Source: Girardinichthys multiradiatus
Lineage: Eukaryota > Chordata > Actinopteri > Cyprinodontiformes > Goodeidae
Reading direction: 5' to 3'
Assembly (NCBI RefSeq): GCF_021462225.1
Contig: NC_061817.1
Location: 1,141,326 to 1,205,325 of the forward strand
DNA length: 64,000 nt
The position numbers and the translations under genes are program-made. Below, one piece after another: positions 53,545-64,000 of the stretch (within the stretch, counting starts at the first letter, position 1; every line of letters begins with the position of its first letter). The notes beneath the pieces are model-generated. The model worked only from the letters and a program-made list of their open reading frames with translations. It had not been told where the DNA came from and did no database searches.

Positions 53545-53985
53545 TCTAGGAAAGAAACACTGCTGAGCAGACAAGCTCTGTGGCAGATTTGAGAGTATAA
53601 AAGAGAACACATACAGATAGTTGCAGTAGGAGCTCTCCCAGTAGCTATGTCTAGGAGAGACAGGGTTAAACACTGAAAGACAGGGCCAAGTGTATCATCT
53701 GTACAAGAGAACGCTAGGTTGTTGGCAGCAGTAGCTTAGCCAATGCCCCCACCTCCAGGAAGGTGTCACAGCTAAACAGAATGCGAGGCCAGCTTCTATA
53801 AAGACAAAAACCAAAGAGAGAACATTATGTTAAAAGCTGAAATAACAGTATATAATACAAAAATAGATAGTAGTAGGATAATGCAGCAGTGTGTTCTTTA
53901 CTTTGGTCAGTATATCCTCCAGTAGTCTTTAGCAGCATAACTATATACTGTAGCTCAAAACAATCTAAGCAGCCCTTTATTAAAA
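53545..53985 (-). mobile_element. L2-like LINE 3' UTR fragment
   Basis: Aligns with 860-1225 of the first LINE copy. Shared landmarks are TAGGAGAGA...GGGTTAAACACTGAAAGACAGGG, AGGAAGGTGTCACAG, AGAGAACATTA.GTTAAAAGCTGAAATAACAG, and TATATCCTCCAG. There is no coding sequence. A further scrap of the same UTR occurs at about 54185-54245 (AGAGAGCACAAACAGTTGCA, GGAGCTCACCCAGTAGCTAT). Confidence 0.7.
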
Positions 53986-55065
53986 AGAACCTTATGCCTT
54001 CAAAAACATTGTTAGAATTGCATTTAGTTGCCAGATCAACCAGGTGAATTGAGGTAGAGATGAGGTTCAGACCGAGTATTTATTCTTTGTTGTACATGTT
54101 TCATGATAGCATTCTAAATATAGCTATATGTATTTGAACATACAAAAAAACACTGTTCAGTTGTCACATAGACTACCTCAGTTTGTCTTAAAGAGAGCAC
54201 AAACAGTTGCATTAGGAGCTCACCCAGTAGCTATATCTAAGGGAGATACCTAAAGGTCGAAGTTTACTGTGATCAATTTGGTGTTTAGAGGTGATTTTTC
54301 CTCAACTCCTCTGTTCATGTTCTCTTCCAGCTGCTTTGGAATTTTTTTTTCCAGTCTGTCTGTTCTATAGTTCCTTTCATGCCTGATTCTTCTCTTTGTC
54401 TTTTTTGTAAATTAAAATCTTCATCATGAGGCTGCCATGTTTCTTTCTGCTGTTGTGTGCTTTTTCACAAACCATAACACCTGGATGCATTTCCAGTTTC
54501 CTGGAACAACTATCAACAGTGACAGTGTCTTCTGCTGCAAAAATGGGGACTTGGCCATCTCAGGAGATTGAATACAACCCCCACTGTCTGAAAATTAAAA
54601 CATTAGAAATGATGCTGTAATTCAGTTTAAAGACAAAGCTACTTACATCAAGACACAGAATATTTCTTCTCTGAGTGGACAAACTTTGCCTAGTGACCGC
54701 AGACAAGAATTTCTGATTGGCTTGTTTTTCTAATGCAAAAGCATATATATATTTAGAGAAAAAAAATAAAAGTAAGCAAATTTGACAATGTTATATAATG
54801 AAGAATCTTTTCAGTGATCATTTGTGTGAAAGGAATTACAGTTGTTACTTTATTTGTTGTATAGTTTTTAGTTATTTTATTTCTGGGGCCACTTTAATCA
54901 GCTTAAAGGAAATTTCAGTATCTGTAAAGGTTCTGATGGCTTACCGCTGACATACAGAAGGCAAAGTTAGAGTAGCATAAGCTATTTGTCTTATTAGGCT
55001 TAGAATAAAACAAACTCTTTTAATTGGTCTGCTAGTGCATATCCTATACAGAAATGCCAAAGCTG
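53986..55065. other. Mostly unassigned sequence
   Basis: Apart from the L2 UTR scrap near 54185-54245, nothing firm. The 64-codon frame at 54426-54620 begins MRLPCFFLLLCAFSQTITPGC, which looks like a signal peptide. The rest has no domain and no splice context, so it is left uncalled. Confidence 0.3.
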
Positions 55066-55069
55066 TGTT

Positions 55070-55340
55070 GGGAGATAATTGTGTTGTTTGGCTGTCAATA
55101 GCTATTAATAAGTACCCAAGGGCATTCATTAACAAAACTTAGTGATTTGTCATTAAATGACCAAGTCTGGGCACTACCTGATTATCATGAACACTTCTAC
55201 ATAGGTTATTATTCTATAAGTACCCGCCTGGATGAGGCGTGGTATTACAGAGCAATGAATGATGGAGTGAATGCGACCACTGATGCTCTCAATCAGCAAA
55301 CACTGCACGCATTTGTAAAATACTTAAGACAATAAACTCT
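55070..55340 (+). repeat. LTR-like dispersed repeat, copy 2
   Basis: Homologous to 9310-9530 in the same orientation (CATTCATTAACAAAACTTAGTG, CCAAGTCTGGGCACTACCTG, GATTATCATGAA, GCGTGGTATTA, CTGATGCTCTCAATCAG). The 62-codon frame inside is incidental. Confidence 0.45.
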
Positions 55341-55507
55341 ATCACCAAACTATAAAGTGTAATAGTACACAAACATCCTGGTTTGGTCTTAAAGTCACAG
55401 TTTGGTAAATTTTGGGATTGCTTTAATCAAGAGAAACAAATAAAAAGTGGCCACTTTAGAATGGACCACAGATTTGGTTAGATGTTTTTTTTCTTAAGAG
55501 TATAAGC

Positions 55508-55555
55508 CGATGGACGGATGGATGGATATGGATGGATGGATGGATGGATGGATGG
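55508..55555. repeat. (GGAT)n microsatellite
   Basis: About ten GGAT units with interruptions (GACGGATGG, GATATGG) at the start. Confidence 0.9.
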
Positions 55556-56142
55556 CCATTGAATAGGATGTTTTTAATAAGAGTGTGCAGACATTTGAGA
55601 ATAAAAAAGGTTTAAATCCTTTTGGAGTTCTTTGATATTTGGACGTTCCAATATACAATATGTACTTGAATGCACAAGAAAAGTTCATCAGTTCTGTTTG
55701 ATTTTTATGCTTCTGGGAATTTTTGCATTATATTGTTTTGATGGTTTAAATAGAGTCAGCAGAGTGTGTTGCTAGTCCCCATGACCAGGAGACTAGCAAC
55801 AACAAGTGTTTCCATAGGGTTGCATGAGATTAAGTAAAGCTAGTATTGGTCATTGGTCGGATAGTAAAGTCACAGCTCCATTAATTCTGTAACAGCGGTG
55901 CGTATGCGTGGTATACATGGTGTGTCTATGCTGTCCCGTTTGTGTTTAAATTTTTTTCAGTCAGTCATTTTCCATAGTGGGTCGCAGGGAAGCTGGTGCC
56001 TATCTCCAGCAGTCTATGGTCAGAAGGCGGGGTACATCCTGGACAGGTCGCCAGTCCATCACAGGGCAACACACAAACAAACCATGCACACACTCATTCA
56101 CACACCTAAGGGCAATTTAGAGAGACCAATTAACCTAACAGG

Positions 56143-57744
56143 TACAGGCCCTTCTCAAAATATTAGCATATTGTGATAAAGTTCATTATTTTCCATAATG
56201 TCATGATGAAAATTTAACATTCATATATTTTAGATTCATTGCACACTAACTGAAATATTTCAGGTCTTTTATTGTCTTAATACGGATGATTTTGGCATAC
56301 AGCTCATGAAAACCCAAAATTCCTATCTCACAAAATTAGCATATCATTAAAAGGGTTTCTAAACGAGCTATGAACCTAATCATCTGAATCAACGAGTTAA
56401 CTCTAAACACCTGCAAAAGATTCCTGAGGCCTTTAAAACTCCCAGCCTGGTTCATCACTCAAAACCCCAATCATGGGTAAGACTGCCGACCTGACTGCTG
56501 TCCAGAAGGCCACTATTGACACCCTCAAGCAAGAGGGTAAGACACAGAAAGACATTTCTGAACGAATAGGCTGTTCCCAGAGTGCTGTATCAAGGCACCT
56601 CTGTGGGAAGGAAAAAGTGTGGCAGAAAACGCTGCACAACGAGAAGAGGTGACCGGACCCTGAGGAAGATTGTGGAGAAGGGCCGATTCCAGACCTTGGG
56701 GGACCTGCGGAAGCAGTGGACTGAGTCTGGAGTAGAAACATCCAGAGCCACCGTGCACAGGCGTGTGCAGGAAATGGGCTACAGGTGCCACATTCCCCAG
56801 GTCAAGCCACTTTTGAACCAGAAACAGCGGCAGAAGCGCCTGACCTGGGCTACAGAGAAGCAGCACTGGACTGTTGCTCAGTGGTCCAAAGTACTTTTTT
56901 CGGATGAAAGCAAATTCTGCATGTCATTTGGAAATCAAGGTGCCAGAGTCTGGAGGAAGACTGGGGAGAAGGAAATGCCAAAATGCCAGAAGTCCAGTGT
57001 CAAGTACCCACAGTCAGTGATGGTCTGGGGTGCCGTGTCAGCTGGTGGTGTTGGTCCACTGTGTTTTATCAAGGGCAGGGTCAATGCAGCTAGCTATCAG
57101 GAGATTTTGGAGCACTTCATGCTTCCATCTGCTGAAAAGCTTTATGGAGATGAAGATTTCATTTTTCAACATGACCTGGCACCTGCTCACAGTGCCAAAA
57201 CCACTGGTAAATGGTTTACTGACCATGGTATCGCTGTGCTCAATTGGCCTGCCAACTCTCCTGACCTGAACCCCATAGAGAATCTGTGGGATATTGTGAA
57301 GAGAACGTTGAGAGACTCAAGACCCAACACTCTGGATGAGCTAAAGGCCACTATCGAAGCATCCTGGGCCTCCATAAGACCTCAGCAGTGCCACAGGCTG
57401 ATTGCCTCCATGCCACGCCGCATTGAAGCAGTCATTTCTGCCAAAGGATTCCCGACCAAGTATTGAGTGCATAACTGTACATGATTATTTGAAGGTTGAC
57501 GTTTTTTGTATTAAAAACACTTTTCTTTATTGGTCGGATGAAATATGCTAATTTTGTGAGATAGGAATTTTGGGTTTTCATGAGCTGTATGCCAAAATCA
57601 TCCGTATTAAGACAATAAAAGACCTGAAATATTTCAGTTAGTGTGCAATGAATCTAAAATATATGAATGTTAAATTTTCATCATGACATTATGGAAAATA
57701 ATGAACTTTATCACAATATGCTAATATTTTGAGAAGGACCTGTA
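56143..57744 (+). mobile_element. Tc1-like element, family I copy 2
   Basis: Spans 56145-57742, with TA at both sides, in opposite orientation to the copy at 51.6 kb. Ends are CAGGCCCTTCTCAAAATATT and, from the right, CAGGTCCTTCTCAAAATATT. Apart from an 11-bp deletion in the transposase the two copies differ at a low number of sites by eye, which argues for recent activity. Confidence 0.95.
56472..57466 (+). pseudogene. Tc1-like transposase with 11-bp frameshifting deletion
   Basis: Starts MGKTADLTAVQKATIDTLKQ like the intact copy. At about 56597-56611 it lacks 11 bases and shifts frame after SRHL, so the reading from 56582 onward is a different frame that continues as VGRKKCGRKR to PTKY. 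The catalytic half retains LFSDESKF, FQHDLAPAH and SPDLNPIENLW. The deletion removes one of two GTGGGA direct repeats and the bases between them. Product would be truncated after the first HTH. Confidence 0.9.
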
Positions 57745-57840
57745 TGTCTTTGGACTGTAGGAGGAAGCCAGAGTACCCGGTGAGAACCCATACATGCACA
57801 GGGAGAACATGCAAACTCCATACAAAATCTATGGAAATCT

Positions 57841-58600
57841 GGTTTAAGTGGTGAACAAACTGTGATTGCAACAAAGATAAATTCATATGGTGAGAGGGTT
57901 ATTTTACTTTGGCATTGTCTTCTAAATGAAACCAAAGGCTGATAGAGCTGAAAGGGCTGATAGGTCTATGGATGCTATTTAAATAATGCTGAAAATGGAG
58001 CTATCAGCAAATTGCTAATATTAAAACAGACAACATGCCGTCTGGCATGTGTAATACTCCGCTATTGTTTATACAGGAGCATTACCAATGATTTAAAATC
58101 ATTATGTGTGTTGGTCTTTAAAATGATACACACTACAGACAAAATAACTCCAAACAGTGCTTTTGTGTTTTTTCCACTGAATAAGGGTTGCAAACACATG
58201 TCTGTGGATGTTTGTACCATGGTGCAGGAGTTTTTAGCCTCTAGTGCCAGCTTAGTGTTTTGATTCCTAGCCACAATTGTTCAGCCTTTATGAGGGAGGA
58301 GGGGCTGAGCATTTGTGTGTCTGCACTACACTGTTGCTTCAAAGTTGTGTGCCAGCTTGAGTAGATGGGAATGGCTGAGCTTTGATTGTTCTTGATACAA
58401 TGAGCATCTTAAAAATTAGTTTTAATGAACTATATCAAATCATCGACTATTTTGACAGCCCTGTTTGGCAATGTAGTTTAATGTGCAGCTGTCTCGTTGC
58501 CATGACTTTGGTATCACAGTGGAAGAGAAACTCTCACTTCTGTAAAAAAAAGTATTTGCCCCCTTCTCCTTTATTTGCTTTTTTCAATTCTTCTTTTTCT
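57841..58600. other. Unassigned sequence
   Basis: No recognised element. Frames at 58012-58274 on both strands and 58382-58690 show no domain. Confidence 0.3.
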
Positions 58601-59208
58601 TGTCATAATCTGCCTGAGTATAAGGATTTGAGTTTGTGTTCTGTTTACTTTCTCTGTACTGCCATGTTTTTGCTTCATTTCAGTTTATAAGATTCATTCC
58701 ATTGCTTAATTGTTACTTCCCTGGATTCCTAGATCAGCTTTTGTAGTTTGTGTTTTCTTATAGATCTTTTTTCTCCCTATTTATGTTATTTTGGTAGTTT
58801 CATTGTTTACTATATCCTGTTCACTTAGATGTACCTCCGTGCATTCACTACTCATCTGTGTTAATCAGTCACTCTCCCTCGGTTCCCTGCCGTTCCTCTT
58901 CCATCAGCTGCTTCTCATTTCTTTCTCATTAGCTCTCTTGGTTCAGTAGTTCATTCTCCACTCTTCCTCAGTATTTATACTCTCTAGTTTTTATTACTTT
59001 CCACTGGTTCCTCCTGAAAACTGGTTACAACCCTGTTTGCTGCCTAGTTTCATGTCCTTTGATGCCATGCTCCTGTTACTCTCCTGCCCATGTCTCACAC
59101 CTGCCTGTATTCCTGTACCTGATAGTCTTGTAAGTCTGTTTATTATTAAACCTTTTTTCATCTTCCACTTCGCTCTGCATTTGGGTCCTACCTCAACACA
59201 TCATGACA
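58601..59208 (+). repeat. Solo LTR, Gypsy type (608 bp)
   Basis: Borders are TGTCATAATC and CATCATGACA, giving the inverted TGTCAT/ATGACA ends usual for fish Gypsy LTRs. A TATTAAACC-type poly(A) signal region lies at about 59142. It ends with the CTCTGCATTTGGGTCCTACC motif common before LTR ends. No internal sequence adjoins either side, so it is a solo LTR. The flanking pentamers TTTCT and CTTCT match at four of five bases. Confidence 0.65.
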
Positions 59209-60865
59209 CTTCTGTGGCATTTATTTCTGATGAAATTCTTTGTGCCCCTCTAACCTCTCCTCATTGTAATCTGATCTTGTGAGAGGTGGGTGTATATAAA
59301 ATAAAAAAATAAAACCAGCTTATTTAAAAAATTCTAAATACAGCTTTATTTTTCATGCCTGGGTTTTCTCTCAGTAAAAATATCAGGGTATAATTATGGT
59401 TGTTTAATGAAGTGTACTGCAAGGAATCACCTTCATTCTGTTTCTTTAAATACTTTTCTGCAGAAGGGAGCAGGCAGTCCATAACATGATAGTTTTACTC
59501 TGTTATTATGTTTAGAATAAATGGAGATTGTTCTATTGCAAAGATCACGCTGGGTTATGACAAATTCTTTACCAGCTCACTGCAGATATGCTCCAGTTAC
59601 ATTATTCTAGTTAAATCTTAGTCTTCACAGGTCAGTTTGGAGTATTTCATCCAGCCTACATTTTTATTTATTTCTTATCATGTAGATTTTTTTTCATTAA
59701 GTCTGTTTACACATCATATTTTATTAATGAAACATCGTAGCAATGTATAATGCAGGGATTTTTCCAGCAAACATGAAGGCTCACACTGGGAGGTATTACA
59801 GTCACCCTCTCTATCTGACTCTTGAAATATGACCTTTGTCTTAGTGCTGAGCATCAACAGAGCTTAAGTCAAAGTCAGAGAAACAGCAGAGCTGTAGGAG
59901 GGATGGATGAGTGACAAGAATACAAAGAAAGGGAAAATGAAGAGGTTAAAGAGCAATTATCCACCCACCAATGTCCACAAGCAGTGCTCTACCTAGGATG
60001 AATGTGCATTTAGTGTGTTTAGTCACTGAAGACTGACCTCAGACCTGATCAGTGCATATTTTGGTCATTGAATTTCTTTTAAGACCCTGTAAATAGAAAT
60101 GCAATGTTTTTCTTGTTTTTTAGAGCAAGGGCAAACATTTCACAACCGCACATCTTGACCACACAATATATTACGCTCTCACGGGAACCCCCCCTCATAA
60201 ATCCCAAAATTGTAACTGCTTCAGGCAAACTTTGGAGCATTATCACTTCAGACAGGGGCTTCTCTCCTCTCCACTTCTACTGCCACACCCCTCTCACGTC
60301 AAAACCCGTGCCTTATTTTAGAAGTTCTGGCTGGGCTGTGGTCCAGATAATTATCCCAGTGGATCAATTTCTATGTGAAAAAACATATATAAGACATTCT
60401 TGCATATACAATAATACAAACATTATTCCTGTTGGCTTGAAGTTGTTTCAGGGGAGTGATTCAGTTAAGTACATAGTGAGCTATGTATGTGACATATAGC
60501 TGTTGAAAGATGAATACTCTCACATAAAGTTCTGCTCACTCCACCTTTTCTCTGTAGCTGCATGAGAAACCCTAATGTGCACAAATGGCTAAGCTGGGAC
60601 TCCTCTCTTTGTTTCGTCCTGATGTCACACTTTAAAGTTGTGCTACAGACGGTTGCATTGTGAACTTAGTTCCAACAAAAAATATTTTGCATGTGTTCAG
60701 GTTTAAAACAATGCTGTAATTGTTACGTACATAGGCATACCAAACCCACACGGCTGTTTCCACTATATTCGGTACAGAAAATGTAATGTTTTATATATAT
60801 ATATATATATATAACAGCTAGCTATTACACATCTGCAAGCAACCTTTTGATCTCTTGAATTTCAT
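59209..60865. other. Unassigned AT-rich sequence
   Basis: Contains an (AT)n tract at 60793-60812. The 131-codon frame at 60104-60499 has no recognisable domain and is most likely chance. No transposon ends seen. Confidence 0.35.
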
Positions 60866-61161
60866 TTAGCCAACTTTTGTCAAGACGTTGCTGGACCCAA
60901 ATGCAGACAGGCAGGCATATGAACACGAATGAAAACCAGAACCCAAATATAAGAGAACCGCGACAGAATCCCCCCTCAGGGGTGGAAATTTGAAGCCCAG
61001 AAGTAGTCCATGAAAACAAAAAACAACCCCGCAGAAGGAGGGCGAGAGAAAAAGAAAAGAAGAAACTAAATCTGTTAATTGTTCAGTACAGGTGGGCAAC
61101 TTGGAGATCAGCGACAATGGCAAAAAACCTGGAGGTTGGCAAAGCTGGTGAAGGCAAAGAC
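60866..61161 (-). repeat. Possible Gypsy LTR or leader fragment
   Basis: TGCTGGACCCAAATGCAGAC at about 60887 is the reverse complement of the GTCTGCATTTGGGTCC type LTR end. The rest is purine-rich. Weak evidence, no termini. Confidence 0.3.
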
Positions 61162-61953
61162 CAGGGGCCTCATGTACAAAAGAGTGTGCAGCTTTCATAC
61201 TAAGAGTTTGCGGTGGATAAAAATTTGAAAACTTGCGCCGCACAAAGAAATCTGATGTAGAAACCGTGAGTAAACATGTCACCGCACAAATAGCCTTCAT
61301 ACATCCCAATTTGTGGTGAATTTGGCATAGCTGCACATGAACTGCCTAGTCTCCACCCATAAATACGTATGCAAAGTAGTATAAATAACCAGAAGGCACC
61401 CACCACGTGTCCAAATAACCACGGCAACGGTGCTGTGACAGTTATAGAATCGAATCGATTCCTTTGGGTGGAAAAACGCTAAGAGAGACTGTGTCTACAC
61501 ACCATGAGGGATTTTTGTGGTGAATTACAGCAAACCAACTTCTTGAATGACATCAGCGACTCAAACCTAATTGGAAATAAAAAGTCTGTTGACTCAAACC
61601 CATTTAGTTCTACAATATCTCCATTAAATCTAAACAACGCTATCTAGCTGCTGCATTGAGCTCAATAATAGCTCAATGGTGATCATTATAATGACGCAAA
61701 ATATGCCTCCCATATTTCTATTAGGAAGACTGTCACCACACACATTATGTGAACAACTTTAAACCTTTAAAACCATTCAGGACGCCACATATAAAATATA
61801 AAATGACCTAGAAGCCAGCCATCATGTATGCAAGTATTATTATTATTAGATTATTTATACTTATTTTTATAGTATAAAGGAATTGTGAGTTGAGGAGGCC
61901 AACGTGTCATTTAATTTGCGAGACGCTTTTGCGCATCACAGATATGTTGCACA

Positions 61954-63015
61954 TACAGGGGTTGGACAATGAAACTGAAACACCTGTCATTTTAGTGTGG
62001 GAGGTTTCATGGCTAAATTGGACCAGCCTGGTAGCCAGTCTTCATTGACTGCACATTGCACCAAGAAGGACGAACCACATCCAACAGGATTAACTGTGGA
62101 CGCAAGAGAAAGCTGTCTGAAAGGGATGTTCGGGTGCTAACCTGGATTGTATCCAGAAAACATAAAACCACGGCTGCCCAAATCACAGCAGAATTAAATG
62201 TGCACCTCAACTCTCCTGTTTCCATCAGAACTGTCCGTTGGGGTGTCCATAGAGTCAATATAAACGGCCGGGCTGCTATAGCCAAACCTTTGGTCACTCA
62301 TGCCAATGCCAAATGTCGGTTTCAATGGTGCAAGGAGCGCAAATCTTGGGCTGTGGACAATGTGAAACATGTATTGTTCTCTGATGAGTCCACCATTACT
62401 GTTTTCCCCTCATCCGGGAGAGTTACGTTATGGAGAAGCCCCAAAGAAGTGTACCACCCAGACTGTTGCATGCCCAGAGTGAAGCATGGGGGTGGATCAG
62501 TGATGGTTTGTGCTGCCATATCATGGCATTCCCTTGGCCCAATACTTATGCTTGATGGGCGCGTCACTGCCAAGGACTACCGAACCATTCTTGAGGACCA
62601 TGTGCATCCAATAGTTCAAACATTGTATCCTGAAGGCGGTGCCGTGTATCAGGATGACAATGCACCAATACACACAGCAAAACTGGTGAAAGATTGGTTT
62701 GATGAACATGAAAGTGAAGTTGAACATCTCCCATGGCCTGCACAGTCACCAGATCTAAATATTATTGAGCCACTTTGGGGTGTTTTGGAGGAGCGAGTCA
62801 GGAAACGTTTTCCTCCACCAGTATCATGTAGTGACCTGGCCACTATCCTGCAAGAAGAATGGCTTAAAATCCCTCTGACCACTGTGCAGGACTTGTAGAT
62901 GTAATTCCCAAGACAAATTGACGCTGTATTGGCTGCAAAAGGAGGCCCTACACCATAATAATAAATTATTGTGGTCTAAAACCAGGTGTTTCAGTTTCAT
63001 TGTCCAACCCCTGTA
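61954..63015 (+). mobile_element. Tc1-like element, family II copy C (internal deletion)
   Basis: Spans 61956-63013 (1,058 bp) with TA at 61954-61955 and 63014-63015. Both ends read CAGGGGTTGGACAATG inward. Compared with copy B it lacks 212 bp after the 5' end, at a CACCA repeat. The Harbinger copy at 32.07 kb gives the empty target site. Confidence 0.9.
62056..62898 (+). pseudogene. Family II Tc1 transposase lacking the first HTH
   Basis: An open frame of 280 codons starting within HQEGRTTSNRINCGRKRKLS. The first 45 or so residues (first HTH) are deleted. It keeps the second DNA-binding part and all catalytic residues: D in VLFSDEST, D in YQDDNAPIH, and E in SPDLNIIEPLW. It has TGG where copies A and B have a TGA stop. 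The frame ends early at a TAG at about 62896 (VQDL), some 20 codons short of copy B's end. Without the N-terminal domain it should not bind the inverted repeats normally. Confidence 0.85.
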
Positions 63016-63582
63016 TATTAAATAAAAATGCTTTCTATTCACTAAAGCATGTTCACTTCCCGATGGGGCCCTTATAGCAGTATGGGTACAGTCCATAGCT
63101 CTGATTACATTCAGAAATTGGCTCCTCGCTGGAAATGAGAACCACAGTTTAGGGGAACTTTCTATATCTGAGCCCCATATGGCCCATATGGCTGTCATGG
63201 CCCGGCTCAGGGGTGACTGTTAAATATCTGACCTGTCAGTCAGTCAGAGCTCTAAAAGGCTCTGGTTGAAAGAACTGTAGTCACCGGCGACGCACAATTC
63301 TTCCTAGTTTTCCTCTGTAACTCTGATGCCAGCTCTGTGCAGAACTCCAAAATAATATCCCTGGGCAATCTAAACCAGCTAATAAGCCCTCCACCATCAT
63401 GTGCCAGCAGGTCAGTACGACCACTAAAGAGAATTCTTCCTCGACTTCTTCTATCGGGGGATGTCCTCCAGCTGTGCCAAAGCTGCCATCGTTCAACAAT
63501 TATGTGCAACTTCACGCAGATATTTATGGACATGTGTGATTGTCTCCCACTTGTCCACCTTAGGAATCATCAAACCTGACTT
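63016..63582 (-). pseudogene. Harbinger transposase fragment, copy 2
   Basis: The minus-strand reading gives VIRAMDCTHTAIRAPSG, then HALVNRKHFYLIY, near the first catalytic aspartate of HARBI1-type transposases. It is cut immediately afterwards by the Tc1 at 63013. Upstream frames (63252-63533) correspond to the DDE_4 N-terminal region (IILEFCTELASELQRKTRKN) with frame breaks. Confidence 0.65.
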
Positions 63583-63584
63583 TA

Positions 63585-63790
63585 GGTGAAGTCTCAAATA
63601 ATATCACACTTAGGTATTTGGTACTGTGTGCCTTCCTGTTCCATTTACAACACTGCTTAATTTCTTCTGGTGGGTCGTAACTTAGAGTTAGTACCTACGT
63701 CTTGTTTACGTTCACCTTGTACACTGAAAAAGAACCATAATCTGCTAATAAGTCAATGATTTAGGGAGCACCTGCGTGGGGTAAAATATA
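63585..63790 (-). pseudogene. L1/Tx1-like LINE RT fragment
   Basis: The minus-strand reading gives a GSFSVYKVNVNKT.VLTLSYDPPEEI stretch, followed by STKYLSVILFE. This matches the FGxxSGYKxNxxKTxxL...YLGV segment of L1-type reverse transcriptases. One in-frame stop follows NKT. No further RT was found. Confidence 0.45.
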
Positions 63791-64000
63791 GTTGAGGTGT
63801 AAACACACCCTCCATTTCTGCTACCTGTATGACCCCTTCTCTTTTCCAGTGATTATAATCAGTCTGACAGAGAGAGGTATCCCAATCCTTGTGGTTTTTA
63901 GTATAACAATGACCATCAGTGGGACCCTTTGTGAGGTGCCTTGAAACGACATTGTTGTAAATAAGCGCCGTTTAACTAAATAATCTGAACTGAAACTATC
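63791..64000 (+). mobile_element. L2-like LINE 3' tail at window edge
   Basis: GTGAGGTGCCTTGAAACGACATTGTTGTAAATAAGCGCCG at about 63931, followed by AACTGAAACT, is a diverged L2-type 3' end. The region 63791-63925 before it is not assigned. The window ends here. Confidence 0.4.

Larger units (their letters stand above)
55955..57840. repeat. Teleost dispersed repeat split by a Tc1 element
   Basis: The left part, 55955-56142, has GTGGGTCGCAGGGAAGCTGG, GGACAGGTCGCCAGTCCATC, ACAGGGCAACACAC and GGGCAATTTAGAGAGACC. It continues at 57743-57840 with TGTCTTTGGACTGTAGGAGG, AAGCCAGAGTACCCGG and GGGAGAACATGCAAACTCC. The two halves form one well-known fish interspersed repeat once the Tc1 at 56145-57742 and one TA are removed. 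I cannot assign its class. Confidence 0.7.
61162..63582 (-). mobile_element. PIF/Harbinger element copy 2, split by Tc1
   Basis: Minus-oriented copy homologous to 31160-32922. Its 3' terminus GGGCCTCATGTACAAAAG begins at 61165 after CAG (61162-61164), within AAAGACCAG. The body aligns to 61955. It is interrupted by a Tc1 at 61956-63013 with TA duplicated, and resumes to about 63580. The 5' inverted repeat is not present: LINE sequence starts near 63585. Confidence 0.8.

Noticed and set aside
60104..60499. 131-codon plus frame
   Set aside because: No recognisable domain, no splice or promoter context, unconvincing composition.

Overview
The window reads as vertebrate nuclear DNA, most likely from a ray-finned fish. 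It is AT-rich, has no compact gene order, and is filled with repeat families typical of teleost genomes: Tc1-like elements, Sushi-like Ty3/Gypsy elements, L2/Rex-like LINEs with ATAAATAAA tails, PIF/Harbinger, hAT and probably KDZ/Zisupton. I cannot name the species. I found no convincing host protein-coding exon, tRNA, rRNA, CRISPR array or bacterial-type feature. Nearly every long open frame belongs to a transposable element. Family names come from recognisable protein motifs, terminal repeats and target-site duplications (TSDs), not from a database search.

Layout. 0.34-4.2 kb holds two minus-strand L2-like LINE copies; the first is split by a 748-bp terminal-inverted-repeat element, and an AT-rich LTR-like repeat lies between them. 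5.5-7.8 kb is an endonuclease/RT LINE with a 12-bp TSD and internal deletions. 10.2-10.9 kb is a hAT-type element with an 8-bp TSD. 14.6-16.1 kb is a decayed Gypsy RNase H/integrase. 16.3-21.5 kb is a nest: a Tc1 copy split by a Sushi-like Gypsy element (TSD GCGAC), fused to an inverted Tc1 of another family. 25.1-28.3 kb is an endogenous-retrovirus-like composite with a tRNA-Asn primer-binding site and a gag-like start, then a second LTR. 30.1-34.3 kb is a LINE split by a Harbinger element. 35.8-38.1 kb is an LTR element with a tRNA-Lys primer-binding site and an unrecognised gag-like protein. 38.6-39.9 kb is a complete-length but inactivated Tc1. 40.1-43.4 kb is a degenerate minus-strand Sushi-like Gypsy with both LTRs. 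44.4-45.9 kb is an unusual retroposon-like unit with an intact membrane-protein ORF and an L2-type tail. 46.6-49.95 kb holds Tc1, hAT, LINE and KDZ-like remnants. 51.6-53.2 kb is a Tc1-like element with an apparently intact transposase; its near-twin at 56.1-57.7 kb is broken by an 11-bp deletion. 58.6-59.2 kb is a solo LTR. 61.2-63.6 kb is a second Harbinger copy split by a third copy of the 38.6-kb Tc1 family, followed by LINE fragments to the end of the window.

How they relate. The three copies of one Tc1 family and the two copies of the other allow events to be read directly: a shared premature stop, microhomology deletions and a recent duplication. Empty sites elsewhere in the window date several insertions relative to each other. 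The best candidates for something undescribed are the ORF-carrying retroposon at 44.4-45.9 kb, the tRNA-Lys-primed element with a duplicated gag-like module at 35.8-38.1 kb, and the tRNA-Asn-primed retroviral unit at 25.1-27.2 kb.
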